Counted from the stretch's first letter, positions 1 through 6,146 are shown. The stretch is DNA of 6,917 nucleotides from an uncultured Rhizobiaceae group bacterium (GCA_938009335.1 CALLHT010000087.1:1-6917), one strand, 5' to 3'. Made by a program: numbers and translations. The notes: generated by a model from the letters alone, not told the origin.

Positions 1-717
1 CTCGACCGTCTCTGCGCCTTCAACAATCGCATCATCAATCACAGGAATATCAATTGTCGCCGTGGTTGCGCCTGCAAGAATGGTGACGGTGCCGGAAAGC
101 GGCGTATAATCGTCCCCTGCGGTGGCGCTACCGGCAATCGAATAGGCAATCACGGTATTGGTGGTGGTGACAGCGGTTTGCGTCACGGTCATCACGCCAT
201 TGGTTGCGGGTTCCGCAGCATCGGTTGTATTGGCAATCGAGACGGTTGCGGCCGCGTTAGCAACGCAAGTTGCTGTCCAGCTTATTTCACGATTGCCATT
301 TTGAGTAGAACTAAGGGTAATATCAATATCAGCGGTTCCGGCTGCATTACTGTTTGTAAAGGTCGTGCTGCCAGTTGCGCCATTTGAATTAAGGGCCAAA
401 GAAGCAGGTGTTGGTCCGGTTCCTGAGCCTGCGGTTAGATTAAAATCTACGGTTCGTTGACCGCCGGTTGTAGCGGTGACATCAATGATGATTTCGTCCC
501 CAACAGCAAGGCCAGTAATGTTTAAGGGTTCTGTTACGGTGCCATTATTTACGTTCAAGGTGCCAGAGACGGATGCGCCGGGGGTAATGCAGCTCAGAGG
601 AACAGCTATTGCCTGCGATGTAGGCAGCAAAACAAATAACGCTGTCCACATAATTATGATACAGCATTGCACAACACTCAGCCATTGACTGAATTTGGTC
701 ACACACTTACCCAACAT
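1..717 (-). CDS. Secreted Calx-beta domain protein, N-terminal part (runs off left edge)
   Basis: An open minus-strand frame starts at the ATG at 717-715 and has no stop through position 1, giving 239 codons of a longer gene whose 3' end lies outside the window. Residues 1-38 look like a long signal peptide: Lys near the start, a hydrophobic run around 19-31 and a cleavage-like S-Q-A-I-A at 34-38. Residues 43-151 form a Thr/Gly/Asn-rich beta domain bounded by Cys43 and Cys151, a possible disulfide. From about 152 the sequence matches a Calx-beta domain, with A-T-A-G-D-D-Y-T-P-L-S-G-T-V-T-I followed by I-D-I-P-V-I-D-D and V-E-G-A-E-T-V. Such domains fold as Ca-binding beta sandwiches and occur in large bacterial surface proteins and adhesins. 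The start is supported by an AGGGTGGG ribosome-binding site six bases upstream. The gene is divergent from tupA. Ligand, full length and C-terminal anchor are unknown. The alternative is that it is an outer-membrane or autotransporter passenger, which cannot be judged here. Confidence 0.85.
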   Translation of the reverse strand, partial: MLGKCVTKFSQWLSVVQCCIIIMWTALFVLLPTSQAIAVPLSCITPGASVSGTLNVNNGTVTEPLNITGLAVGDEIIIDVTATTGGQRTVDFNLTAGSGTGPTPASLALNSNGATGSTTFTNSNAAGTADIDITLSSTQNGNREISWTATCVANAAATVSIANTTDAAEPATNGVMTVTQTAVTTTNTVIAYSIAGSATAGDDYTPLSGTVTILAGATTATIDIPVIDDAIVEGAETVE

Positions 718-730
718 TTTATACCCACCC

Positions 731-742
731 TGTCACGTGGCA
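731..742. repeat. Near-palindrome around CACGTG in the Calx-beta leader
   Basis: TGTCACGTGGCA pairs with its own reverse complement at ten of twelve positions and abuts the ribosome-binding site (724-731) of the Calx-beta gene. It could be an operator or simply chance. I recognise no known regulator site in it. Confidence 0.2.
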
Positions 743-814
743 ATACGTTACTCATGCAGATAACCGCCAAAACGTTGTTTGTTTGATTGTATGAGTTAGG
801 CGAATCTAGCGTAT

Positions 815-824
815 TACGTACGTA
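815..824. repeat. Perfect 10-bp palindrome TACGTACGTA at the predicted start site
   Basis: TACGTACGTA is self-complementary over its whole length and lies across the predicted transcription start (about 823) of the Calx-beta gene. This is a position where a dimeric repressor could act. A 10-bp palindrome can occur by chance, so its role is open. Confidence 0.3.
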
Positions 825-829
825 GCAAT

Positions 830-858
830 ATAATCAATTGGGTGTAGAACATTGTCAA
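830..858 (-). promoter_or_regulatory. Candidate promoter of the Calx-beta gene
   Basis: On the minus strand a perfect TTGACA (858-853) is followed, after exactly 17 bases, by GATTAT (835-830), which matches four of six positions of the -10 consensus. Transcription would begin near 823, leaving a leader of about 105 bases before the ATG at 717. The surrounding AT-richness fits a promoter. Assigned by consensus reading only. Confidence 0.45.
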
Positions 859-963
859 CAGTTTGATTCTTGATGATTAGCACACCTTTAACTTGGTTGA
901 TAAAAATGTAGTAAATATTCAGACCATGATAGGTATAGTGATCAAAGGGTTTGGATGAGAATA

Positions 964-992
964 TTGACTGGGCTATTTCTGAAATTTGGTAT
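964..992 (+). promoter_or_regulatory. Weak candidate promoter of tupA
   Basis: TTGACT (964-969) and TGGTAT (987-992) are spaced by 17 bases on the plus strand. The first matches five of six -35 positions and the second only three of six -10 positions. Transcription would begin near 999, about 36 bases before the chosen tupA start. TATAGT at 934-939 is a better -10 hexamer but lacks a -35 partner. No ModE-type site is convincing in this region. Confidence 0.22.
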
Positions 993-1021
993 TTTTAGGT
1001 TCGTGTTTGGATGCATTTGTC

Positions 1022-1025
1022 AGGG
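1022..1025 (+). promoter_or_regulatory. Ribosome-binding site deciding the tupA start
   Basis: AGGG lies nine bases before the ATG at 1035. The upstream in-frame ATG at 1011 has only a weak, poorly placed match. Starting at 1035 also places the basic residues and hydrophobic run directly at the N terminus, as expected of a signal peptide. Confidence 0.55.
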
Positions 1026-1034
1026 CGTTGTTTT

Positions 1035-1847
1035 ATGAGGAAACTCTCACGTTTCTTATTGTCTCTTCTCGTGTGTTTGGCTTTCTCCAACATCACTCAA
1101 GCTCGAGAAGTTTTGATTGCAGTAACGACATCGTTCAATAATTCCGGTCTTTCTGATGTGCTTCTTCCTGAGATTAAGAAGGATCTTGGATTGGAAGTGC
1201 AGCTTTTGGTTGTTGGCACTGGCCAAGCAATCAAGCTTGGTCGTGCGGGTGATGTGGATGCAATTCTGGTTCACTCAAGGAAAGCTGAAGATGCCTTTGT
1301 CTCAGATGGGTTTGCCACGCACCGTCGCGAAATCATGTATAACGATTTTGTTTTTATTGGCCCCAAGAGCGATCCTGCGAAGATTACAGGCTCGATTAAT
1401 GCGGACGAAGTCCTCACTCTAATTGAGAAATCCAAATCCCTCTTTGTGAGCCGTGGAGATGACAGCGGAACCCACAAGAAGGAACTTGCTCTATGGGAGT
1501 CGGCGGGTTTTGGTGCAAACACTTTCGATTCTGCTTGGTACCGCGAAGTGGGGGCCGGCATGGGGGCAGCGCTCAATACAGCTAGCGGAATGAATGCTTA
1601 CATCATGGCGGACCGCGCAAGCTGGTTGAACTTTGCAAACAAAGGAGACTTGCAGCTTCATTTTGAAGGAGATCCCGTGTTGTTTAACCAGTATGCGTAT
1701 TTGCCAATAAATTCAGCAAAGCACCCGCATGTGAATGCAACGGATGCAGATCGCCTCGAAGAATGGCTTGTTGGTGAAAAGGCGCAGAAACTCATCGGCG
1801 CCTACTCCATCAATGGTGAAACACTGTTTACCCCAAATGCGAAATAG
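1035..1847 (+). CDS. tupA: Tungstate ABC transporter substrate-binding protein TupA
   Basis: This encodes a 270-residue periplasmic binding protein expected to capture tungstate (possibly molybdate) and deliver it to a TupBC membrane complex. Residues 1-23 form a signal peptide (M-R-K-L-S-R, hydrophobic 7-17, cleavage after I-T-Q-A). TupA-family motifs follow: T-T-S at 31-33 near the oxyanion pocket, V-G-T-G-Q-A at 60-65, A-G-D-V-D-A-I-L-V-H at 71-80, M-Y-N-D-F-V-F-I-G-P at 101-110, S-R-G-D-D-S-G-T-H-K-K-E at 139-150 and W-Y-R-E-V-G-A-G-M-G at 168-177. Length is normal for the family. Starting at the upstream ATG (1011) would add eight residues; I prefer 1035 because of the signal peptide and ribosome-binding site. 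There are no tupB or tupC genes beside it: the upstream gene is divergent and the downstream gene convergent. Specificity for tungstate over molybdate is inferred from the family and not visible in the sequence. Confidence 0.93.
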   Translation: MRKLSRFLLSLLVCLAFSNITQAREVLIAVTTSFNNSGLSDVLLPEIKKDLGLEVQLLVVGTGQAIKLGRAGDVDAILVHSRKAEDAFVSDGFATHRREIMYNDFVFIGPKSDPAKITGSINADEVLTLIEKSKSLFVSRGDDSGTHKKELALWESAGFGANTFDSAWYREVGAGMGAALNTASGMNAYIMADRASWLNFANKGDLQLHFEGDPVLFNQYAYLPINSAKHPHVNATDADRLEEWLVGEKAQKLIGAYSINGETLFTPNAK

Positions 1848-1850
1848 TCA

Positions 1851-3158
1851 TTAGCAATCTAGCGTTTGATCGCGTTCCCACTGTGTGAGGTGATGGGTGA
1901 ACTGGTTCCATTCGCGGTTTCTCAAATTGATATAGGCATCTGAGAATTCTTTGCCCATCGTCTCGCAGAGGTATTTGTCTTTCTGGAACTCACGAAGCGC
2001 ATCCAGCATATTAAGCGGCAGTTTTTTTGCGCCTCGCACTTTATGACCTTCTGTGTACATGTCGATGTCTAGGCGCTTGCCTGGATCAAGCTTGCGCTCC
2101 AGACCATCAAGGCCCGCTGCCAACAGAACAGCCTGTAGGAGGTAAGGATTTGCTGCGCCATCGGCGAGACGGAATTCTAAACGCCCTGCATCTGGTATGC
2201 GCACCATATGCGTTCTGTTATTGCCGCCGTAGGTAACGGAGGAGGGGGACCAGGTTGCACCGGAGAGGGTGGCGGGCGCATTGATGCGCTTATAGCTGTT
2301 CACCGTCGGGTTGGTAATCGCACACATGGATGCGCCATGGGCCATTAGCCCGCCGAGGAAATGATATGCCATTTCTGAAAGACCCAACTCACCCTTATCA
2401 TCTGCAAAGACACAGGTTTTTCCATCTTCAGACCAAAGCGAATGGTGTACGTGGCATCCATTGCCTGTGAGATTTGAAAACGGTTTCGGCATAAAGGTAG
2501 CGCGAAGACCGTGTTTCTCAGCAATTGCTTTCACCATGAATTTGAAGAATGCGTGTTGATCTGCGGTTTGAAGACAATCCCCAAAATCCCAATTGATTTC
2601 AAACTGGCCGTTCGCGTCTTCGTGGTCGTTTTGATACGGTCCCCAGCCAAGATCAATCATGGTTGAACAGATTTCTGAGATTACGTCATATCGGCGGAGC
2701 AGGGCACTTTGATCATAACATGGCTTTTCCTGTGTATCTCGGTCATCCGAGATGGCAGTGCCGTCTTCGTTGATCAGATGAAATTCCGGCTCAACGCCAG
2801 ACATCATCTTGATGCCATGTTTGGAAGCGCGGGCATTAAGCGCTTTCAATACGTTTCGTGGAGCTTGCGCAACCGGCGCTCCGTCCATCCACGGGTCGCC
2901 CGCAACCCAAGCAATTTCAGGTTTCCAGGGAAGTTGAATGACAGTGTCCGCGTCCGGCATCACGAACATATCGGGATGGGCAGGGGTCATATCGAGCCAG
3001 CTTGCGAACCCGGCGAACCCGGCGCCGGATTTTTGCATGTCGCCCACGGCCTCGGCAGGAACCAGCTTTGCGCGCTGAACGCCGAACAGGTCTGTGAAAT
3101 TGAAGAGGAAAAAACGCACCCCTTTGTCTGCTGCAAATTTCGCCAGATCTTTGGCCAT
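1851..3158 (-). CDS. gmaS/glnT: Type III glutamine synthetase / gamma-glutamylmethylamide synthetase (GlnT/GmaS)
   Basis: A 435-residue cytoplasmic enzyme of the glutamine synthetase superfamily, predicted to make gamma-glutamylmethylamide from glutamate, methylamine and ATP, or glutamine from ammonia. The N-terminal beta-grasp domain carries T-D-L-F-G-V-Q-R-A-K-L-V-P (22-34). Catalytic motifs are G-V-E-P-E-F (121-126, metal-binding Glu), H-E-D-A-N-G-Q-F-E-I-N (179-189), N-G-C-H-V-H-H-S-L (233-241), N-P-T-V-N-S-Y-K-R (283-291), N-N-R-T-H-M-V-R-I-P (313-322) and R-L-E-F-R-L-A-D-G-A-A-N-P-Y-L (326-340). The flap between 292 and 312 lacks the G-Y-E-A-P-V type loop of ordinary GlnA. The region around 379-390 has no Tyr in the place of the GlnA adenylylation site, so GlnE control is unlikely. 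It follows mgsC by 30 bases, with GGGAG nine bases before the ATG. Homologues are named GlnT in rhizobia and GmaS in methylotrophs; sequence alone does not settle the substrate. Confidence 0.9.
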   Translation of the reverse strand: MAKDLAKFAADKGVRFFLFNFTDLFGVQRAKLVPAEAVGDMQKSGAGFAGFASWLDMTPAHPDMFVMPDADTVIQLPWKPEIAWVAGDPWMDGAPVAQAPRNVLKALNARASKHGIKMMSGVEPEFHLINEDGTAISDDRDTQEKPCYDQSALLRRYDVISEICSTMIDLGWGPYQNDHEDANGQFEINWDFGDCLQTADQHAFFKFMVKAIAEKHGLRATFMPKPFSNLTGNGCHVHHSLWSEDGKTCVFADDKGELGLSEMAYHFLGGLMAHGASMCAITNPTVNSYKRINAPATLSGATWSPSSVTYGGNNRTHMVRIPDAGRLEFRLADGAANPYLLQAVLLAAGLDGLERKLDPGKRLDIDMYTEGHKVRGAKKLPLNMLDALREFQKDKYLCETMGKEFSDAYINLRNREWNQFTHHLTQWERDQTLDC

Positions 3159-3188
3159 GATTGATATCTCCCTTTTTATTTCTCCGGA

Positions 3189-4517
3189 TCAGTATCCATT
3201 GCCCTGACCTGGTACCCAGTTTGTCCCCGAAAGCGGAACGCCTGTCATTGCGGACGCTTCTACAGTAAGCGCGCAAAGGTCTTCCGGTTCAAGATTAAGT
3301 ACGTGATTTTTTCCACATGCCCGTGCAATTGTTTGGGCTTCCAGAGTCATGACTTTCAAATAATTGGCAAGACGACGCCCAGCAGCAACTGGATCAAGGC
3401 GTGCTGCAAGCTCCGGATCCTGCGTGGTAATGCCTGCCGGGTCCTTGCCTTCGTGCCAGTCATCATATGCTCCAGCTGTGGTGCCAAGCTTTTGATATTC
3501 AGCTTCTAGCGCTGGATCATTGTCACCCAAAGCAATGAGTGCGGCAGTGCCAATAGAAACCGCATCAGCTCCAAGGGCCAAAGCTTTCGCAACGTCTGCG
3601 CCAGTGCGAATGCCGCCTGATAAAACAAGCTGTACCTTACGATGCATATTTAGGTCTTGCAGCGCCTGAACTGCTGGCCTGATGCAAGCAAGTGTGGGTT
3701 GGCCGACATGTTCAATAAATACATCTTGTGTCGCTGCGGTGCCGCCCTGCATACCATCCAGCACCACGACATCTGCACCAGCTTTTACGGCGAGTGTAGT
3801 GTCAAAGTAAGGACGCGCGCCACCGACTTTAATGTAAATCGGAACCTTCCAGCCGGTGATCTCGCGAAGTTCCAAGATTTTGATTTCCAGATCGTCTGGT
3901 CCGGTCCAATCGGGGTGGCGACAGGCTGAGCGCTGATCAATACCTTTCGGCAAGGTTCGCATTTCTGCCACGCGATCCGATATCTTCTGGCCCAGCAGCA
4001 TCCCGCCACCGCCAGGTTTCGCGCCTTGGCCGACCACGATTTCAATTGCATCCGCCTTGCGCAGATCGTCCGGATTCATGCCATAGCGAGATGGCAAATA
4101 CTGATACACCAGCTTGTCCGAATGACCACGCTCTTCCGGTGTCATGCCACCATCACCTGTGGTGGTGGATGTGCCAGCTGCATTGGCACCGCGTCCAAGC
4201 GCTTCTTTGGCTTGGCCTGAAAGTGCGCCGAAACTCATGCCGGCGATGGTGATTGGAATGTCCAGTTCGATCGGGTTCTTGGCAAAGCGGGTACCCAGCT
4301 TAACCGATGTCTCGCACTTCTCGCGGTACCCTTCGAGAGGATAACGGGACATGGATGCGCCGAGGAATAATAGGTCGTCGAAATGCGGAACGCGTCGTTT
4401 AGCACCGCCACCTCTGATATCGTAGATGCCAGTCGCGGCCGCCCGGCGAATATATGAGTTTGTGTATTCGTCAAACGTCCATGGTTGAACGGGATGAGTC
4501 CTTGGTGTTTCGTCCAT
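3189..4517 (-). CDS. glxD/mgsC: FMN-binding glutamate-synthase-like subunit (GlxD / N-methylglutamate synthase MgsC)
   Basis: A 442-residue protein matching the central FMN (Glu_synthase) domain of glutamate synthase, as a separate polypeptide. It should hold FMN and reduce the 2-oxoglutarate-amine adduct, taking ammonia or methylamine released by the amidotransferase partner. Visible motifs: G-M-S-F-G-A-L-S (93-100), T-T-T-G-D-G-G-M (118-125), G-Q-G-A-K-P-G-G-G-G (163-172), I-K-V-G-G (229-233), V-L-D-G-M-Q-G-G-T (252-260) and the phosphate-binding barrel end S-G-G-I-R-T-G-A-D-V (300-309) with D-A-V-S-I-G-T-A (318-325). Where GltB has three Cys binding a 3Fe-4S cluster just after this, the sequence reads L-G-D-N-D-P (330-335) and W-H-E-G-K-D-P-A-G-I (354-363), with no Cys between 279 and 400. 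Its ATG overlaps the mgsB stop by one base (TAATG), pointing to coupled translation; GGGAG lies seven bases upstream. Whether the substrate is methylamine-derived is inferred from the neighbouring gmaS-like gene. Confidence 0.93.
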   Translation of the reverse strand: MDETPRTHPVQPWTFDEYTNSYIRRAAATGIYDIRGGGAKRRVPHFDDLLFLGASMSRYPLEGYREKCETSVKLGTRFAKNPIELDIPITIAGMSFGALSGQAKEALGRGANAAGTSTTTGDGGMTPEERGHSDKLVYQYLPSRYGMNPDDLRKADAIEIVVGQGAKPGGGGMLLGQKISDRVAEMRTLPKGIDQRSACRHPDWTGPDDLEIKILELREITGWKVPIYIKVGGARPYFDTTLAVKAGADVVVLDGMQGGTAATQDVFIEHVGQPTLACIRPAVQALQDLNMHRKVQLVLSGGIRTGADVAKALALGADAVSIGTAALIALGDNDPALEAEYQKLGTTAGAYDDWHEGKDPAGITTQDPELAARLDPVAAGRRLANYLKVMTLEAQTIARACGKNHVLNLEPEDLCALTVEASAMTGVPLSGTNWVPGQGNGY

Positions 4518-5197
4518 TAGTAGGCTCCCGCGTTGTCGATGTCGAAATTATACAGTTGGCGAGCGGATCCGTAACGGCGGAATTCCTCCGGCTTGGCGTC
4601 CGCTTCGGCTTCGTTAAGAAGTTTTGAGAGTTTCTCAACATGCTCGGGGCGCATTTCTTTTTCGACGCAGTCCGCGCCTAAGGATTTAACGTCGCCGCGC
4701 ACAAAAATCTGCGCTTCGTAAAGACTGTCGCCAAGGGCGTCGCCCGCATCTCCAAGCACCACAAGAGTTCCGGCCTGAGCCATGAAAGCGCTCATGTGGC
4801 CGATGTTGCCATGTACGACAATATCAATGCCTTTCATGGAAATGCCGCAACGGCTGGACGCATTGCCTTTGATCACCAATAATCCGCCATGCGCAGTTGC
4901 ACCTGCATACTGACTGGCATCGCCTTCGATGACGACTTTGCCTGACATCATATTCTCAGCAACGCCGGGACCAACAGAGCCGGTAACATTAACGGTCGCT
5001 TGTTTGTTCATGCCTGCGCAATAGTAGCCGGTTGAGCCTTTCACGGTTACGGTAATGGGCGCATCAATACCCACGGCAATGGCGTGACTGCCACGGGGGT
5101 TGGTAATCTCAAATGCTTTGTTTGAACCATTACCCTCTGCCTGAAGGGTTTCGTTGACGGACCGGAGTTCGAGTTCTGTGAGATCGAGCGCTTCCAT
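4517..5197 (-). CDS. glxC/mgsB: GXGXG beta-helix subunit (GlxC / N-methylglutamate synthase MgsB)
   Basis: A 226-residue stand-alone version of the C-terminal GXGXG domain of glutamate synthase, a right-handed beta-helix that in the large enzyme packs between amidotransferase and FMN domains. A very regular 19-residue repeat is visible: a beta-residue, any residue, then Gly begin at 52, 71, 90, 109, 128, 147 and 166, giving seven rungs with Gly at 54, 73, 92, 111, 130, 149 and 168. The last 45 residues are charged and probably a helical tail. The start is the ATG at 5197, one base after the mgsA stop. A longer reading from 5257 would overlap mgsA and add 20 unrelated residues, and GGGAGC precedes 5197 at proper spacing. 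It probably has no catalytic residues and serves as a scaffold for the three-subunit synthase. The stop overlaps the mgsC start by one base. Confidence 0.93.
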   Translation of the reverse strand: MEALDLTELELRSVNETLQAEGNGSNKAFEITNPRGSHAIAVGIDAPITVTVKGSTGYYCAGMNKQATVNVTGSVGPGVAENMMSGKVVIEGDASQYAGATAHGGLLVIKGNASSRCGISMKGIDIVVHGNIGHMSAFMAQAGTLVVLGDAGDALGDSLYEAQIFVRGDVKSLGADCVEKEMRPEHVEKLSKLLNEAEADAKPEEFRRYGSARQLYNFDIDNAGAY

Positions 5198-5198
5198 T

Positions 5199-6074
5199 TT
5201 ATTGCTCCCAGAAATACACAGTTGCAGGTTCTGGTTCCCAAACACGCGCCTGCTCAATATCGGGCAGGTTCACCAATGCGCGATATTCTGAACCAAAGGC
5301 CACGTATTGATCTGTTTCTGCAAGCACTGCAGGCTTGCAGGCGATTGGGTCACGCAACACGCCGAAGCCGTTTTTTGTGCCCACAACAAACGTGTAGAAG
5401 CCATCGAGGTCTTGAATGCCGGCTTCCAATGCCTCACCCAGATTTGCACCTTCTTGCATCTTCCAAGTCAGATACGCTGCTGCGACTTCCGTGTCATTCT
5501 CGGTTTCAACTGTCACACCTTCATGTGCCAGTTGGCGGCGAAGAGAATTGTGATTGGAAAGAGAACCATTATGCACAAGGCATTGATCAGGGCCGGTCGA
5601 AAACGGATGTGCGCCAAGCGTTGTTACTGCGCTTTCCGTCGCCATGCGGGTGTGCCCGATGCCGTGCGTGCCTTGAAGTTTTGGAATGTCGAAACGCTCA
5701 GCCACAGAGTTTGGAAGGCCGATTTCTTTGTAAATCTCAATAGCATCTCCTGCAGACATAACCCGTAGGTTTGGATTTGCTTTAATTTTTTCGCGGATGA
5801 CTGGAGCGTCTTTCTCAGAGCAAGCAATAATCGCATGCGTATCAATGCGGGTAACATCAACGCCCAGGTCTTTGCCAAGCGTTTTGAAATCCTCATCCGG
5901 GTTGGGCGATTGAACGGTGATCTTCACTTGACCATCATCTGCTCCACGATAGACGGCGATCCCAGCGCTATCTGGTCCACGATCTGACATGGTCACCAGC
6001 ATGTCTGTCAGCATGCTGCCCAATTGAGGTTCAAGCGATTTGTCTTTTAAGAATAAGCCAACAATTCCGCACAT
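5199..6074 (-). CDS. glxB/mgsA: Class II glutamine amidotransferase (GlxB / N-methylglutamate synthase MgsA)
   Basis: A 291-residue Ntn-type glutamine amidotransferase that should hydrolyse the amide of glutamine or gamma-glutamylmethylamide and pass the amine to MgsC. The second residue is the nucleophile Cys (M-C-G-I-V-G), exposed when Met is removed, which also fixes the start. Further family motifs are D-R-G-P-D-S-A-G (31-38), G-H-T-R-M-A-T-E-S (140-148, substrate Arg143), H-P-F (156-158), V-H-N-G-S-L-S-N-H (167-175, oxyanion Asn169 and Gly170) and E-N-D-T-E-V-A-A (192-199, Asp194). A roughly 90-residue insert (about 45-135) separates the first two motifs, longer than in PurF or GltB. I recall it as usual for GlxB-type proteins but could not check this. 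It is the first structural gene of the set: AGGA lies eight bases before the ATG, and the mgsB start follows the stop by one base. The acyl donor in vivo is inferred from gmaS. Confidence 0.93.
   Translation of the reverse strand: MCGIVGLFLKDKSLEPQLGSMLTDMLVTMSDRGPDSAGIAVYRGADDGQVKITVQSPNPDEDFKTLGKDLGVDVTRIDTHAIIACSEKDAPVIREKIKANPNLRVMSAGDAIEIYKEIGLPNSVAERFDIPKLQGTHGIGHTRMATESAVTTLGAHPFSTGPDQCLVHNGSLSNHNSLRRQLAHEGVTVETENDTEVAAAYLTWKMQEGANLGEALEAGIQDLDGFYTFVVGTKNGFGVLRDPIACKPAVLAETDQYVAFGSEYRALVNLPDIEQARVWEPEPATVYFWEQ
5204..5209 (-). promoter_or_regulatory. Ribosome-binding site deciding the mgsB start
   Basis: GGGAGC on the minus strand lies six bases before the ATG at 5197, inside the last codons of mgsA. 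It supports the short start over the ATG at 5257. A GGGAG core also precedes mgsC (4525-4529) and gmaS (3168-3172), so these three genes share one initiation style. Confidence 0.6.
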
Positions 6075-6077
6075 GAG

Positions 6078-6103
6078 TTTAATCCTGTTTTTCTGAGATT
6101 AAA
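6078..6103. repeat. Inverted repeat TTTAATC-N12-GATTAAA over the mgsA ribosome-binding site
   Basis: Two perfect 7-bp arms, 6078-6084 and 6097-6103, are separated by 12 bases. On the mRNA strand the second arm overlaps the AGGA ribosome-binding site (6086-6083) of mgsA. The repeat could be an operator for a dimeric regulator such as the adjacent XRE-cupin protein, or an RNA hairpin hiding the ribosome-binding site. The arms are AT-rich, so an RNA stem would be weak, which favours the DNA-operator reading. Confidence 0.4.
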
Positions 6104-6125
6104 GCTAACCCAAAAAACCGATGCT

Positions 6126-6146
6126 GCAAGAAGTGTTTCCCCTTGC
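6126..6146. repeat. Short inverted repeat GCAAG-N11-CTTGC upstream of mgsA
   Basis: Five-base arms at 6126-6130 and 6142-6146 enclose an 11-base spacer that contains a smaller dyad, GAA-GTGT-TTC (6130-6139). It sits at the predicted start of mgsA transcription. It could be an operator; as a terminator it lacks an adjoining U run in either direction. Confidence 0.25.

Larger units (their letters stand above)
718..1034. other. AT-rich divergent intergenic region
   Basis: This gap of about 317 bases separates two divergently transcribed genes for exported proteins. It is clearly more AT-rich than its flanks. It holds the ribosome-binding site of the Calx-beta gene at 724-731, a near-palindrome with CACGTG at its centre (731-742), a perfect 10-bp palindrome (815-824), a good minus-strand promoter candidate (830-858) and a weaker plus-strand one (964-992). 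I see no RNA gene, no convincing small ORF and no terminator. The in-frame ATG at 1011 is judged not to be the tupA start. Confidence 0.7.

Noticed and set aside
178..688. Two plus-strand open frames (178-387 and 476-688)
   Set aside because: They are antisense to the Calx-beta gene, have skewed composition and no ribosome-binding site or recognisable domain.
747..764. GTTA-N10-TAAC dyad as a ModE-like molybdate/tungstate operator
   Set aside because: Arms of four bases are too short, it does not match the ModE pattern as I know it, and it lies far from tupA.
1011..1034. Upstream start of tupA at ATG 1011
   Set aside because: Poor ribosome-binding site, and it would put eight non-signal residues, including Cys, ahead of a normal signal peptide starting at 1035.
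2709..3164. A 151-codon plus-strand frame opposite gmaS
   Set aside because: Shadow of a strongly conserved minus-strand gene; its translation resembles no protein family I know.
5198..5257. Upstream start of mgsB at ATG 5257
   Set aside because: It would overlap the mgsA coding end by nearly 60 bases and add residues unrelated to the family. The ATG at 5197 has a good ribosome-binding site.
5222..5768. Long plus-strand frames opposite mgsA (173 and 153 codons)
   Set aside because: Both are antisense to a gene with full catalytic motifs, and their Cys/His/Arg-rich composition is typical of shadow frames.
6125..6142. Sigma-54-like promoter (GG and TTGCA elements) on the minus strand upstream of mgsA
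   Set aside because: The GG and GC dinucleotides are 11 bases apart, whereas sigma-54 promoters keep strictly 10, and the -24 element is not TGGCAC. Attractive for a nitrogen operon but not supported.
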